NCBI RefSeq assembly: GCF_004402595.1
Contig: NZ_SOFY01000010.1
Location: forward strand, 7,630-70,921
Reading direction: 5' to 3'
Length of the DNA stretch: 63,292 bases
DNA from: Cryobacterium shii
GTDB taxonomy: Bacteria; Actinomycetota; Actinomycetes; Actinomycetales; Microbacteriaceae
Made by a program: the position numbers and the translations under genes
Part shown: positions 23,959 through 33,455 of the stretch, piece after piece
Layout of the letters: the number at the start of each line of letters is the position of its first letter
Position numbering within the stretch: position 1 is the first letter of the stretch
The notes under the pieces: generated by a model
The model's input: the letters and a program-made list of their open reading frames with translations, nothing else
The model's database searches: none
Told to the model about the DNA's origin: nothing

Positions 23959-25316
23959 CGATTTTCGGGCTGGCGGAGGCCACGGTCATCGAGCTGGCGG
24001 GCGCGGTGCGTTCCTCCCCGATGTCCTGGCCGACTGCCGCGACGGATGCGCCAACGGATGCCGCAGCGCACGTTCCGGAGGATGGCGCAGCGCAGGCGGC
24101 CGCAGCACACGCCGTCGCGGATGCGACCGAGGCCGCCGACGTCTTCGCCCGCGCCGCCTGGACCGGCATCGCCGAGCCCGGCGACGGAGCGGCGGGGCTG
24201 CTGGTGCAGGCGCTCGGCGCCGCGCCCGCGCTCACGGCCGTGCTCGACCTGTGGACCCCGGCCCGTCTGGCGGCGGTCGTCGCGGAGTCCGGGGCCGTCG
24301 ACGAGGCCCGAGCAGAGGGTGCCGACGACCTCGCAGCCCTGCTGGATCAGGGTCTGCAACGGTGGCGGCCCCGGTTGTCTTCCGGCGAGGTGATCCGCTC
24401 CCTGCACCAGGCCGCGCGCGCATCCACCCGGCTCCTCCTGCCCGGTGACGTGCTCTGGCCGGTCGGAGTGGACGACCTGGGGCTTCACGCCCCGCTGGCC
24501 CTGTGGTGGCGAGGCATCCCCGGAGCGCTGCTGGCCCTGTCGAACTCGATCGCCCTGGTCGGCGCCCGGGCCGCATCCGGTTACGGCGAGCATGTGGCCA
24601 TGGAGGCGTCGGCGGGCCTGGTGGACCGCGGTTTCGCCATCGTCTCCGGCGCCGCGTACGGCATCGACGGCATGGCCCACCGGGCCGCGCTGGCCAGTTC
24701 GGGGGTGACGGTGGCCTTCCTGGCCGGGGGAGCCGACCGGTACTACCCGAGCGGCCACGACGAACTGCTCGGCCGGATCGCGACCCAGGGAGCCGTCATC
24801 TCCGAGCTCCCGTGCGGTTCGGCACCGACGAAATGGCGTTTCCTCCAGCGCAACCGGTTGATCGCCGCCTCGAGCGCGGCCACCGTGGTGCTGGAGGCCG
24901 GATGGCGGTCCGGCTCGCTCAACACCGCCGGCCACGCCTCGGCATTGGGCCGGCCGCTCGGCGCCGTCCCCGGACCGGTCACCTCGCCCACGTCCGCCGG
25001 CTGTCACCGGCTGATCCGCGAATACGACGCCGTCTGCGTGACCAACGCCGCCGAGATGGCCGAACTCGTGGGCGAACGGATGCTGCAGCTCACCCTCGAC
25101 CTTCCGGCGGACGAGGGTGGCACGGCCGGGTTCGGGGGCCGCACCAGCGAGCAGATCCGGGTGTTCGACGCCCTCAGTTCCCGGTCGCCGCGCACCGTGA
25201 ACGACATCGCCCGCCGCGCGGGCCTGTCGGCGGCGGCCGTGCAGGGCTCCCTCGGGGCCCTCGATCTGGAGGGGGCGGTGCGCGAGCGGGAAACCGGGTG
25301 GGTGCGCGCGGGCTAG
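23955..25316 (+). CDS. dprA: DNA-processing protein DprA
   Basis: The 453-aa protein loads RecA on incoming single-stranded DNA. The ATGA overlap with comM fixes ATG 23955. An N-terminal Ala-rich region is followed by the Rossmann-like core: SIALVGARAASGYGEHVA, FAIVSGAAYGIDGMAHRAAL, FLAGGADRYYPSGHDELL and RNRLIAASSAATVVLEAG. A winged-helix-like C-terminus (VNDIARRAGLSAAAVQGSLGALDLEGAV) closes it. The N-terminal part is longer and more repetitive in Ala/Asp than usual. Confidence 0.95.
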   Translation: MTIFGLAEATVIELAGAVRSSPMSWPTAATDAPTDAAAHVPEDGAAQAAAAHAVADATEAADVFARAAWTGIAEPGDGAAGLLVQALGAAPALTAVLDLWTPARLAAVVAESGAVDEARAEGADDLAALLDQGLQRWRPRLSSGEVIRSLHQAARASTRLLLPGDVLWPVGVDDLGLHAPLALWWRGIPGALLALSNSIALVGARAASGYGEHVAMEASAGLVDRGFAIVSGAAYGIDGMAHRAALASSGVTVAFLAGGADRYYPSGHDELLGRIATQGAVISELPCGSAPTKWRFLQRNRLIAASSAATVVLEAGWRSGSLNTAGHASALGRPLGAVPGPVTSPTSAGCHRLIREYDAVCVTNAAEMAELVGERMLQLTLDLPADEGGTAGFGGRTSEQIRVFDALSSRSPRTVNDIARRAGLSAAAVQGSLGALDLEGAVRERETGWVRAG

Positions 25317-25339
25317 CGGGCGGTGCCGCCCGCCCGGGC

Positions 25340-25345
25340 TAGGTT
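25340..25345 (+). promoter_or_regulatory. Leaderless promoter -10 box of the alcohol dehydrogenase
   Basis: TAGGTT ends 7 nt before ATG 25353. Confidence 0.5.
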
Positions 25346-25352
25346 GAGAGCC

Positions 25353-26501
25353 ATGCAGCCCGCAACGATGCCCGCCACGATGCTCAGTTCGATCCTCCGT
25401 GAGTCCGGGGCGTCCCGCCCGTACTCGGTCAGCGCGCCGCTGGTGCAGGAAGAGCTGGCCGTTCCCCGGCCGCGAGCCGGCGAGGTCCTGGTGAAGATCG
25501 AACGGGCCAGCCTGTGCTACTCCGACCTGTCCGTGATCAACGGGTCAAGGGTGCGGCCGCTCCCCATGGCCCTCGGCCACGAGGCGGCCGGCATTGTGGC
25601 CGCGCTCGGCTCCGGCGTCACGGATGTCCGGGTCGGCGACCGGGTCGTGCTCGTCTTCGTGCCCAGTTGCGGCCGGTGCCGTGCCTGCACGGCGGGGCGC
25701 CCGGCGCTCTGCCACCGCGGCGCCGCGGCCAACGGCACCGGCGATCTCCTGCACGGCGACGCCGTCCTCGCCTCGGCCGACGGTGAACGCATCAACCACC
25801 ACCTGGGTGTCTCCGCCTTCTCGGAGTTCGCGCTCGTCGCCCGGGAGTCCGTCGTCGTCATCGACGACGACGTTCCGTTCGACGTGGCCGCCATGTTCGG
25901 CTGCGCCGCCCTGACCGGGATCGGCGCCGTGCTCAACACGGCCCGGCTGGTACCCGGCCAGTCCATCATCGTGTTCGGGTTGGGAGCGGTGGGGCTGATG
26001 TCCGTCATGGCGGCCGCGCAGGTCGCCGGAACCACCGTGATCGCCATCGATCCGCTGCCGGAGAAGCAGGCGCTGGCCCTCAAATGCGGCGCGGATGTCG
26101 CCGGGTCCCCCGAGCAGGCTGCCGCCCTGGTGGCCGAGCACACCGGGGACGGCGTGGACGTCGCCATCGAAGCGGTCGGTAGCGCCCGGGTGATGGAGGC
26201 TTGCCTGGGTCTGCTGACACGGGGAGGCGCCCTGGTCTCGGTCGGCTTGCCGAACCCGGAGCAGCAGCTCTCCGTGCAGGCCCTGCAGTTCGCCGGCACC
26301 GGCGTTCGACTGCTGGGCTCCTACATGGGCGACTCCGTCCCGACCCGGGACATCGCCGCATACCTGCAGCTCTGGCGCGATGGCCGGCTGCCGGTCGAGT
26401 TGCTGCACACGGACACCAGGCCGATCGCCGAACTCAACGAGGGTCTGGACGCGCTCGCCGACGGTCAGGTGGTGCGCCGCCTGTTCCGAATGACACCATG
26501 A
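25353..26501 (+). CDS. Zinc-dependent alcohol dehydrogenase (MDR family)
   Basis: The 382-aa protein has class III-like MDR features: catalytic zinc site around ASLCYSDLSVIN and LGHEAAGIV, and structural zinc Cys set CGRCRACTAGRPALC. The substrate-side FGCAALTGIGAVLNTARLVPG and the Rossmann IIVFGLGAVGLMSVMAAAQ, with cofactor Asp in VIAIDPLPEK (NAD preferred), follow. Substrate is unknown; the arrangement resembles aryl- or S-(hydroxymethyl)-type dehydrogenases. Other in-frame ATGs occur at 25368 and 25380, but the promoter position favours 25353. Confidence 0.92.
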   Translation: MQPATMPATMLSSILRESGASRPYSVSAPLVQEELAVPRPRAGEVLVKIERASLCYSDLSVINGSRVRPLPMALGHEAAGIVAALGSGVTDVRVGDRVVLVFVPSCGRCRACTAGRPALCHRGAAANGTGDLLHGDAVLASADGERINHHLGVSAFSEFALVARESVVVIDDDVPFDVAAMFGCAALTGIGAVLNTARLVPGQSIIVFGLGAVGLMSVMAAAQVAGTTVIAIDPLPEKQALALKCGADVAGSPEQAAALVAEHTGDGVDVAIEAVGSARVMEACLGLLTRGGALVSVGLPNPEQQLSVQALQFAGTGVRLLGSYMGDSVPTRDIAAYLQLWRDGRLPVELLHTDTRPIAELNEGLDALADGQVVRRLFRMTP

Positions 26502-26545
26502 TCGGAGGCAGGCCGTAGTCTGGGCGGCACCGAGAAAGGTGAGTC

Positions 26546-27454
26546 ATGTCAGCCGTGCAACTGGGCCAGTACCCGCCCGCGTCCCACCTGATCGCGCACA
26601 TCAGTGACACCCATTTCCTCGGCGGCAGCCGGGCACTCTATGGTGCGGTCGACACCGACACCACGGTGTACCAGGCGATGGCGCAGCTGGAGCGGTCCGG
26701 CCTCCGGCCGGACGCGCTCGTGTTCACCGGCGACATCGCCGACCGGGGTGAGGCCGATGCGTATCGCCGGGTGCGCGACATCGTCGAGGCCGCGGCCGAA
26801 CGGATGGGCGCCCCCGTCATCTGGGTGATGGGCAACCACGGCAAGCGGGAGGCTTTCCGCACCGAGTTGCTGCGCGAGGCCGGGTCGATGGCACCCGTCG
26901 ACCGGGTGCACGACATTGGGGGAGTGCGCATCATCGCCCTGGACACGAGTGTCCCGGGCTATCACCACGGCGACCTGTCCGAGGCGCAGCTGGCCTGGCT
27001 GACGGACGTGCTGCGCGAGCCGGCTCCCCACGGCAGTCTTCTGACGCTGCACCATCCGCCCGTGCCGACGATGCTGCCCCTGATGGCCATCCTTGAGCTG
27101 CGGGGGCAGGCGAGACTGGCCGAGGTGGTTGCCGGCAGCGACATCCGGGCGATCCTGGGCGGGCACCTGCACTACGCGACGACCGGACTCTTCGCCGGAA
27201 TCCCCGTGTCGGTCGCCGCCGCGACCTGCTACACCATCGATCCGACCGCGCCGCGCGGCGAACTCAGCGGCCTGCAGGGCGGCCAGTCGATCAACCTCGT
27301 GCACGTCTACTTCGACCAGATCGTGCACTCCCACGTGGCCCTCGGGGAGTTCGAGGCGGCAACCGGCTTCGATGCCTCCTTCCTCGCCCGGATGGAGGCG
27401 CTCACTCCCGAACAGCGCACCGAGGCCTTCTCCAGGCAGGTCGAATCAGGGTGA
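26546..27454 (+). CDS. CpdA-like metallophosphoesterase (cyclic nucleotide phosphodiesterase family)
   Basis: The 302-aa protein carries the calcineurin-like metal-binding blocks: AHISDTHFLGG, VFTGDIADRGE, WVMGNHGKREAF, LTLHHPPVPTM and AILGGHLHYATTGLF. The usual GNHD/E is GNHG here, so one secondary residue differs while the Asn and His ligands remain. Homologues hydrolyse 3',5'-cAMP. gagaaaggtgag precedes ATG 26546, and TAGTCT 29 nt upstream could be the -10. It overlaps xerC by 4 nt. Confidence 0.9.
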   Translation: MSAVQLGQYPPASHLIAHISDTHFLGGSRALYGAVDTDTTVYQAMAQLERSGLRPDALVFTGDIADRGEADAYRRVRDIVEAAAERMGAPVIWVMGNHGKREAFRTELLREAGSMAPVDRVHDIGGVRIIALDTSVPGYHHGDLSEAQLAWLTDVLREPAPHGSLLTLHHPPVPTMLPLMAILELRGQARLAEVVAGSDIRAILGGHLHYATTGLFAGIPVSVAAATCYTIDPTAPRGELSGLQGGQSINLVHVYFDQIVHSHVALGEFEAATGFDASFLARMEALTPEQRTEAFSRQVESG

Positions 27455-28404
27455 CGGCTGCGCCCGCACGCCTCCTCGCTGCCCATGTCGACGACTTCGT
27501 CATCTACCTTGCGGCCGAGCGTGGCTTCTCCGTGCACACCGTCCGGGCCTACCGCACCGATCTGGCCGGGCTCGTCGCCTATGCGGAGACTCGCGGCGTC
27601 ACCGACACGGAAGGGTTGAGCCTCGACCTGCTCCGCGACTGGCTCTGGGTCGCCACCCAGGCGGGGCTCGCGCGGGCGACGATCGCGAGGCGTTCGGCAT
27701 CCGCCCGCAGCTTCACGGCCTGGCTGGCCCGCACCGGCGGCAGTTCCGCCGACCCCGCGGTAAGGCTGCGCTCACCGAAGCCCGGCCGCCCGCTCCCGCG
27801 CGTGATCAACCGGGCGCAGATGCAGGACCTGCTCACTCACCTCGAACTCCGCGCCCGCACGAATGACCCGGCAGCGCTCCGCGAACTCGCGATCGTCGAA
27901 CTGCTCTACGCGTCGGGCCTGCGGGTCTCCGAACTCGTCGGCCTCGACGTGGCCGACGTCGACCTGCACCGGTTGACGGTTCGGGTCACGGGCAAGGGCG
28001 CGAAGGAGCGGGTGGTGCCGTTCGGCGTTCCCGCCCAGACCGCGATCCTCGCCTACCTCGGCCGGGCCAGGCCCGTGCTGGCGGCGGGCGGGGTGCAGGA
28101 AACGGGGGTGCAGAAAGCGGCGGTGCAGAACGCGCTGTTCCTGGGAGCCCGGCGGCAGCGGCTGGGCGTGCGGGCCGTGTACCGGCTCGTCGCCACCCTG
28201 CTGGCCGGCATCCCGGGAAACGAACCGGCGGGCCCGCACGCGCTGCGCCACACCGCAGCGACCCACCTGCTCGACGGAGGCGCCGACCTGCGCGCCGTGC
28301 AGGAACTCCTCGGCCACGCCAGCCTGGGCACCACCCAGATCTACACGCACGTCTCCGCGGAACGGCTCCAGCAGAGCTACCGGAGCGCGCACCCCCGCGC
28401 CTGA
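27451..28404 (+). CDS. xerC: Tyrosine recombinase XerC
   Basis: The 317-aa recombinase resolves chromosome dimers with XerD at dif. The N-terminal SAM-like domain spans about 8-100. Catalytic residues are visible: Arg in LLYASGLRVSELVGLD, Lys in VTGKGAKERVVP, His-x-x-Arg in GPHALRHTAATHLLDGG, His in LLGHASLGTTQIYTHVS and the nucleophile Tyr in that same block. A 14-residue insert built of VQETG-VQKAA-VQNA (28093-28134) lies in a surface loop before FLGARRQR. GTG start overlaps the phosphodiesterase stop (GTGA). Confidence 0.95.
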   Translation: MTAAPARLLAAHVDDFVIYLAAERGFSVHTVRAYRTDLAGLVAYAETRGVTDTEGLSLDLLRDWLWVATQAGLARATIARRSASARSFTAWLARTGGSSADPAVRLRSPKPGRPLPRVINRAQMQDLLTHLELRARTNDPAALRELAIVELLYASGLRVSELVGLDVADVDLHRLTVRVTGKGAKERVVPFGVPAQTAILAYLGRARPVLAAGGVQETGVQKAAVQNALFLGARRQRLGVRAVYRLVATLLAGIPGNEPAGPHALRHTAATHLLDGGADLRAVQELLGHASLGTTQIYTHVSAERLQQSYRSAHPRA

Positions 28405-28414
28405 CTCGGCACGG

Positions 28415-28924
28415 CTACCGCGCCGTCAGCAGGACCGCCCGTGGGACCCCGCCCAGGTAGAGCAGGGGAGAGACGTAACGGCCGTGCTGCCTCAGCCCGA
28501 GGTGGAGGCAGCGGTCGGCGCAGTGGCCCCCGGCGGCAACGTGCCCGAGGAGCTGCCCCGCAGCGACGCGCTCGCCCGCGCCCACGATGGCCGCCACCGG
28601 TTCCACCGTCGACACCACGTCGCCCGCGTGAGCGAGCGACAGCACAGGGCGATCCACCACCACGCCGGCGAAGGAGACGACACCGTCGTACGGTGCGAAC
28701 ACGGCCGTGCCGGGGATCGCCTGCAGGTCCAGGCCGCGATGACCGTCCGCATACTCGCTGGCAGGGGCTCTGAATCCCTCGACCACCGGATGCGGCGGCA
28801 CCAGTGGCCAGGACCAGGTCCCCGCCACACTCGTCGCAGTCGATGGCGTGCCGGGCGGCGCCGGCAGCAGCACGCCGGCCAGCGGCACCAGCAGTGCCGC
28901 GGAGAGTAAACGGGAGAGGTTCAT
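28415..28924 (-). CDS. Secreted M23-family (LytM-like) peptidase
   Basis: The 169-aa protein has a signal peptide (MNLSRLLSAALLVPLAGVLL) and a compact M23 domain. Zinc-binding features are HRGLDLQAIPGTAVFAPYDG (H-x-x-x-D), and the HLHxG-type block present as CLHLGLRQHG. The order rpsB-divergent-M23 is conserved in actinobacteria. It should cut peptidoglycan peptides, or act as a non-catalytic activator if the Leu-for-Phe change matters. It is convergent with xerC. Confidence 0.88.
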   Translation of the reverse strand: MNLSRLLSAALLVPLAGVLLPAPPGTPSTATSVAGTWSWPLVPPHPVVEGFRAPASEYADGHRGLDLQAIPGTAVFAPYDGVVSFAGVVVDRPVLSLAHAGDVVSTVEPVAAIVGAGERVAAGQLLGHVAAGGHCADRCLHLGLRQHGRYVSPLLYLGGVPRAVLLTAR

Positions 28925-29254
28925 GCGACCACCGTGCCTCAGGGGCGATGCGGCCGGCCGGTATCCGCGGCATCCGTGCTGCGCACCCCGGGGGGTCTGG
29001 CTGTGGAGGAGCCGGGGGAAGGGCGCGGGCGGGGTGCGGTGCACCAGACGCGGTGCCGGTGGGTGCTAAACTCGTCCAAGCAGCGCTTCGTGCGCTGACT
29101 ACGCGTGCCCATTCGGCCTCCACGTCCACTCGGTCCTTGCTTCTCGAAGCGGGGCGGATGTGTGCCGGGCACCAGGAGTAGTGATCATCCGATCACGACA
29201 CAAACCGATTGGCGTTTTGCTGCCTCGCAGCGCGCCAGATAAGGAGAACGGCTC
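28925..29254 (+). promoter_or_regulatory. Divergent control region and 5' leader of rpsB
   Basis: TAAACT at 29067-29072 is a probable -10 box giving a leader of about 175 nt. It contains a hairpin cagcgc-ttcgt-gcgctg (29081-29097). ataaggagaacg before ATG 29255 is a strong SD. S2 leaders are autoregulated in several bacteria; no known motif is recognised here. Bases 28925-29066 hold only the M23 upstream region. Confidence 0.45.
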
Positions 29255-30169
29255 ATGGCCGTCGTAACCATTCGCCAGCTGCTCGACAGCGGCGTGCACT
29301 TCGGGCACCAGACCCGCCGTTGGAACCCGAAAATGAAGCGTTTCATCTTCACCGAGCGCTCCGGCATCTACATCATCGACCTGCAGCAGTCGCTCGGGTT
29401 CGTTGACAAGGCCTATGACTTCGTCAAGGAGACGGTTGCCCACGGCGGCACCATCCTCTTCGTCGGAACGAAGAAGCAGGCGCAGGAATCGATCGCCGAA
29501 CAGGCGATCCGCGTGGGCCAGCCCTACGTCAACCAGCGCTGGCTCGGTGGCCTCCTCACCAACTTCCAGACCGTTTCCAAGCGTCTGGCCCGCATGAAGG
29601 AGCTCGAAGAGCTCGACTTCGAGGACACCGCCAAGAGCGGTTTCACGAAGAAGGAAATGCTCATCAAGAAGCGCGAGCTCGTCAAGCTTCACAAGAGCCT
29701 CGGCGGAATCCGCAACCTCACGAAGACGCCGTCGGCGCTGTGGGTTGTGGACACCAACAAGGAGCACCTCGCCATTGACGAAGCCCGCAAGCTCGGCATC
29801 CCCGTCATCGCGATCCTCGACACGAACTGCGACCCGGACGACGTCCAGTACCCGATCCCGGGCAACGACGACGCCATCCGTTCCGTCGGCCTGCTGACCC
29901 GCATCATCGCGGACGCTGCAGCCGAGGGCCTCATTCAGCGCCACGCCAAGCCGGAGGCCGAAATCGAGCCCCTCGCCGCGTGGGAAGCCGAACTGCTGGC
30001 CGCTCCGGCCGAGACCACCCCGGTTGCTGACGAGACTGTCGCCACCGAGGCCGTCGTCGCCGAGCCGGTTGCCACCGAAGAGGTTGCCGCCGCCCCCGCG
30101 GAAGAAGCCGCAGCTGACGAAGCCGTAGCAGCCGCCGCGGTCGACGCTCCCGCCGAAGAAACCAAGTAA
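29255..30169 (+). CDS. rpsB: 30S ribosomal protein S2
   Basis: The protein begins [20 protein letters not shown] and has [37 protein letters not shown] and [24 protein letters not shown], all S2 hallmarks. At 304 aa it exceeds the usual 240-260 because of an Ala/Glu/Val-rich acidic tail of about 50 residues, as in other actinobacteria. It precedes tsf by 11 nt. Confidence 0.97.
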   Translation: MAVVTIRQLLDSGVHFGHQTRRWNPKMKRFIFTERSGIYIIDLQQSLGFVDKAYDFVKETVAHGGTILFVGTKKQAQESIAEQAIRVGQPYVNQRWLGGLLTNFQTVSKRLARMKELEELDFEDTAKSGFTKKEMLIKKRELVKLHKSLGGIRNLTKTPSALWVVDTNKEHLAIDEARKLGIPVIAILDTNCDPDDVQYPIPGNDDAIRSVGLLTRIIADAAAEGLIQRHAKPEAEIEPLAAWEAELLAAPAETTPVADETVATEAVVAEPVATEEVAAAPAEEAAADEAVAAAAVDAPAEETK

Positions 30170-30180
30170 GGGGTCCCGGT

Positions 30181-31008
30181 ATGGCAAGCATCAGCCTCGC
30201 AGACGTCAAGGCTCTGCGCGAGCGCCTCGGCACTGGCATGGTCGACACCAAGAACGCCCTCGTTGAAGCCGACGGCGACATGGAAAAGGCCGTCGAACTC
30301 CTCCGGATGAAGGGTGCCAAGGGCAACGCCAAGCGCGCCGACCGCTCCACTTCGGAGGGACTCGTCGCGGCCAAGGAAATCGGCAACACCGCCACCATGA
30401 TCGAACTCGCCTGCGAGACCGACTTCGTCGCCAAGGGCGTCAAGTTCGTCGCACTGGCCGAGAAGGTCCTGGACGCGGTCGCCGCTGCCGGCGCCACCAC
30501 CGTCGAGGAAGGCCTGGCCGCTCCGGTCGACGCCCAGACCGTCGGCCAGCTCATCGACGGCGAAGCCGCGATCATCGGCGAGAAGTTCGAACTGCGCCGC
30601 GTCGCATCCGTCACGGGTGAGAAGTTCGCGATCTACCTGCACAAGACCAGCAAGGACCTGCCCCCGCAGGTCGGTGTTGTTCTCGGCTACTCCGGAGACG
30701 ACGCAGAGACCGCGCGCAGCGTGGCCCAGCACATCTCCTTCGCGAATCCCGAGTACCTCGCGCGCGAAGACGTTCCCGTCGACGCCGTCGAGGCCGAGCG
30801 CCGCATTGTGACCGAGATCTCGAAGAACGAGGGCAAGCCCGAAGCGGCTCTGCCCAAGATCGTCGAGGGTCGCGTCACGGCTTACTTCAAGCAGGTCGCA
30901 CTCCTCGAGCAGGACTACGCCAAGGACAACAAGTTGTCCGTCAGCAAGGTTCTCGCGGACGCCGGACTGACCGTCTCGGGCTTCGCCCGGTTCAAGGTCG
31001 GCGCGTAA
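30181..31008 (+). CDS. tsf: Elongation factor Ts
   Basis: The 275-aa nucleotide-exchange factor for EF-Tu shows the N-terminal UBA-like domain ([34 protein letters not shown]) and the core [18 protein letters not shown]. The C-terminus has [19 protein letters not shown] strong hairpin terminator follows, so rpsB-tsf form one unit. Confidence 0.97.
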   Translation: MASISLADVKALRERLGTGMVDTKNALVEADGDMEKAVELLRMKGAKGNAKRADRSTSEGLVAAKEIGNTATMIELACETDFVAKGVKFVALAEKVLDAVAAAGATTVEEGLAAPVDAQTVGQLIDGEAAIIGEKFELRRVASVTGEKFAIYLHKTSKDLPPQVGVVLGYSGDDAETARSVAQHISFANPEYLAREDVPVDAVEAERRIVTEISKNEGKPEAALPKIVEGRVTAYFKQVALLEQDYAKDNKLSVSKVLADAGLTVSGFARFKVGA

Positions 31009-31027
31009 CGAGAAATTGAGTAACGAT

Positions 31028-31065
31028 GGAGACCGGGTTGCATTCGCAATCCGGTCTCCTTCTCT
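31028..31065 (+). terminator. Rho-independent-type terminator after tsf
   Basis: ggagaccgggttgc (31028-31041) pairs with gcaatccggtctcc (31046-31059) through one G-U, with loop attc. A modest ttctct run follows. Confidence 0.75.
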
Positions 31066-31129
31066 GTGTGCGCGCCCAGTAGCTCACCCAGTAGTTTTAA
31101 GACAGGTACAACGGAAGGACGCGCACAGC

Positions 31130-31846
31130 ATGTCAGATTCGGTCAAAAAGCGCAGGGTCCTCCTCAAGCTTTCTGGGGAAGCATTCGGGGCGGGAAGCCT
31201 CGGCGTGAACCCCGACGTCATCAGCGCCCTCGCCCGCGAGATCGCCGAAGCGGCCAAGCAGGTCGAAATCGCGATCGTCGTCGGCGGCGGCAACTTCTTC
31301 CGTGGAGCCGAGTTGTCACAGCGCGGCATGGACCGTGGCCGGGCCGACTACATGGGGATGCTCGGCACCGTCATGAACGCGCTGGCGCTGCAGGACTTCC
31401 TGGAGCAGGCGGGCGCTGAGACCCGGGTCCAGTCCGCCATCGCGATGACCCAGGTGGCCGAGCCGTACATCCCCCGCCGCGCGGAGCGCCACCTGGAAAA
31501 GGGCCGCGTCGTCATTTTCGGCGCCGGTGCCGGACTGCCCTACTTCTCGACCGACACCGTCGCGGCGCAGCGTGCCCTCGAGATCGACGCCGAGATCGTG
31601 CTCGTCGCCAAGAACGGCGTGGACGGCGTCTACTCCGATGACCCGCGCACCAACCCGGACGCGCACAAGATCGACCGCATCACCTATCAGGAGGCCCTGC
31701 AGCGCGGGCTCAAGGTCGTCGACTCGACCGCGTTCAGCCTCTGCATGGACAACGGCATGCCCATGCAGGTCTTCGGGATGGCTCCGCACGGCAACGTGAC
31801 GGCCGCCATTCTCGGGGCCGATCTGGGAACCCTCGTCTCCAACTAA
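31130..31846 (+). CDS. pyrH: Uridylate kinase (UMP kinase)
   Basis: The 238-aa amino-acid-kinase-fold enzyme converts UMP to UDP. It shows [74 protein letters not shown] and [15 protein letters not shown]. The start ATG 31130 has ggaagga 10 nt upstream. TAGTTT near 31091 could be its -10 box. It begins pyrH-frr-cdsA. Confidence 0.97.
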   Translation: MSDSVKKRRVLLKLSGEAFGAGSLGVNPDVISALAREIAEAAKQVEIAIVVGGGNFFRGAELSQRGMDRGRADYMGMLGTVMNALALQDFLEQAGAETRVQSAIAMTQVAEPYIPRRAERHLEKGRVVIFGAGAGLPYFSTDTVAAQRALEIDAEIVLVAKNGVDGVYSDDPRTNPDAHKIDRITYQEALQRGLKVVDSTAFSLCMDNGMPMQVFGMAPHGNVTAAILGADLGTLVSN

Positions 31847-31877
31847 GCTTGTCAACGCCACCGAAGAAGGAGTCACC

Positions 31878-32432
31878 GTGATCACGGATGTTCTGTCCGA
31901 TGCCACCGCACGCATGCACAAGGCTGTCGAAGCCGCGAAGGACGATTTCGCGACCGTGCGAACCGGCCGCGCGAACCCGCAGATGTTCGCGAAGATCCTG
32001 GTCAATTACTACGGCACGGCGACGCCGCTGGAGCAGATCGCCTCCCTCCAGAACCAGGAAGCCCGCACGCTGTTGATCGGCCCGTATGACAAGGGCGCCC
32101 TGCGCGATATCGAGCAGGCCATCCGCGACACCCCGAACCTCGGGGCGAACCTGGGCAATGACGGCAACGTCATCCGCGCCACTCTGCCCGAGCTGACGGC
32201 GGACCGCCGCAAGGAGTACGTCAAGATCGTCCGCACCAAGGCCGAGGACGCGAAGGTGTCCGTGCGCAACCTCCGGCGCAAGGCCAAGGACGAACTCGAG
32301 GCCCTCAAGACCGAGGTCGGTGACGACGACGTGGCCCGCGGTGAGAAGGAACTGGAACAGATCACCAAGGCCCACGTCGATGCCATCGACGATGCCCTCA
32401 AGCGCAAAGAAGCCGAACTCCTCGAGATCTAG
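31878..32432 (+). CDS. frr: Ribosome recycling factor
   Basis: The 184-aa protein has the RRF three-helix bundle pattern: [77 protein letters not shown]. It splits post-termination ribosomes with EF-G. Start is GTG 31878 after gaaggag. Confidence 0.97.
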   Translation: MITDVLSDATARMHKAVEAAKDDFATVRTGRANPQMFAKILVNYYGTATPLEQIASLQNQEARTLLIGPYDKGALRDIEQAIRDTPNLGANLGNDGNVIRATLPELTADRRKEYVKIVRTKAEDAKVSVRNLRRKAKDELEALKTEVGDDDVARGEKELEQITKAHVDAIDDALKRKEAELLEI

Positions 32433-32445
32433 GGAGTTCAGCACC

Positions 32446-33426
32446 ATGACGGACGATTCGAAAAAAGACCTGCCGCCCAAGCGCGCGCATGGCGTCAGCC
32501 GTGCCGAGTTCCGGGCCCAGGTCCAGTCCACCAGGGCTGACATCGAACGTCAGATGCAGGCCACCCGGGCGCAGCTGGACGCGACGCAGGTGCGTATCCA
32601 GGCTCGCACGGGCCGCAACCTGATCCTCGCCACCCTGATCGGGCTGGCGCTGGGACTGTTCATGCTGTTCAGCCTCATCGTGGTCAAGGACCTGTTCATG
32701 GTCTGCGCGGCCGCGTTCGTCGGCCTCACCGCCTTCGAGCTGGCCCAGGCGCTTCGCCACTCCGGGCGGAACGTGCCCCGCATCCCGGTCGTACTGGCTG
32801 CCGTGTCCGTGGTGCCGGCCGCGTTCTACTTCGGAGCGACCGGCCAGTGGCTGGCCACGCTCGGCGGCATCCTGCTGATCGGTCTCTGGCGGGTCGTTCT
32901 GCTCGCCTGGAAGAGCCACCGCGCCGATGCGAGCAGCGTGCTGGCGGATGTCGGTGGCGGCCTGCTGATCCAGTCCTACGTCGTCTTCCTGGGCAGTTTC
33001 TCCGTGCTTCTGGTGGCGCTGCCCGAGGGGCAGTGGTGGACGCTCGCGTTCCTGCTGATCGTCATCTCGGCGGACACCGCCGCCTACGCCACGGGGCTCA
33101 GCTTCGGCAAGCACAAGATGGTGCCCAGCATCAGCCCCAAGAAGACCTGGGAAGGTTTCGCGGGTGCCGGTGCCGCCTGCCTGGGGATCGGCGTGCTCCT
33201 GTCCGTCCTGATGCTCCACGAGCCCTGGTGGTTCGGCCTCATCTTTGGGGTCGTCATCCTGCTCAGCGCGACCTTCGGCGACCTGGCGGAGTCACTGATC
33301 AAGCGGGACCTCGGGATCAAGGACATGAGCTCCTGGCTGCCGGGCCACGGCGGATTCCTCGACCGGCTGGACTCGATCCTTCCGTCGGCCGCAGCCGCGT
33401 ACGCCCTGTACCTGATCTTCGCCTAA
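32446..33426 (+). CDS. cdsA: Phosphatidate cytidylyltransferase (CDP-diglyceride synthase)
   Basis: The 326-aa membrane enzyme makes CDP-diacylglycerol for phospholipid synthesis. An N-terminal cytoplasmic helix (about 17-57, rich in Arg, Gln, Ala) precedes roughly eight transmembrane helices. The CDS signature appears as LIKRDLGIKDMSSWLPGHGG followed by FLDRLDS. ATG 32446 lies 14 nt after frr. Confidence 0.95.
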   Translation: MTDDSKKDLPPKRAHGVSRAEFRAQVQSTRADIERQMQATRAQLDATQVRIQARTGRNLILATLIGLALGLFMLFSLIVVKDLFMVCAAAFVGLTAFELAQALRHSGRNVPRIPVVLAAVSVVPAAFYFGATGQWLATLGGILLIGLWRVVLLAWKSHRADASSVLADVGGGLLIQSYVVFLGSFSVLLVALPEGQWWTLAFLLIVISADTAAYATGLSFGKHKMVPSISPKKTWEGFAGAGAACLGIGVLLSVLMLHEPWWFGLIFGVVILLSATFGDLAESLIKRDLGIKDMSSWLPGHGGFLDRLDSILPSAAAAYALYLIFA

Positions 33427-33455
33427 CAGTTGACGCTCGAAACAGAGGAGATGCT

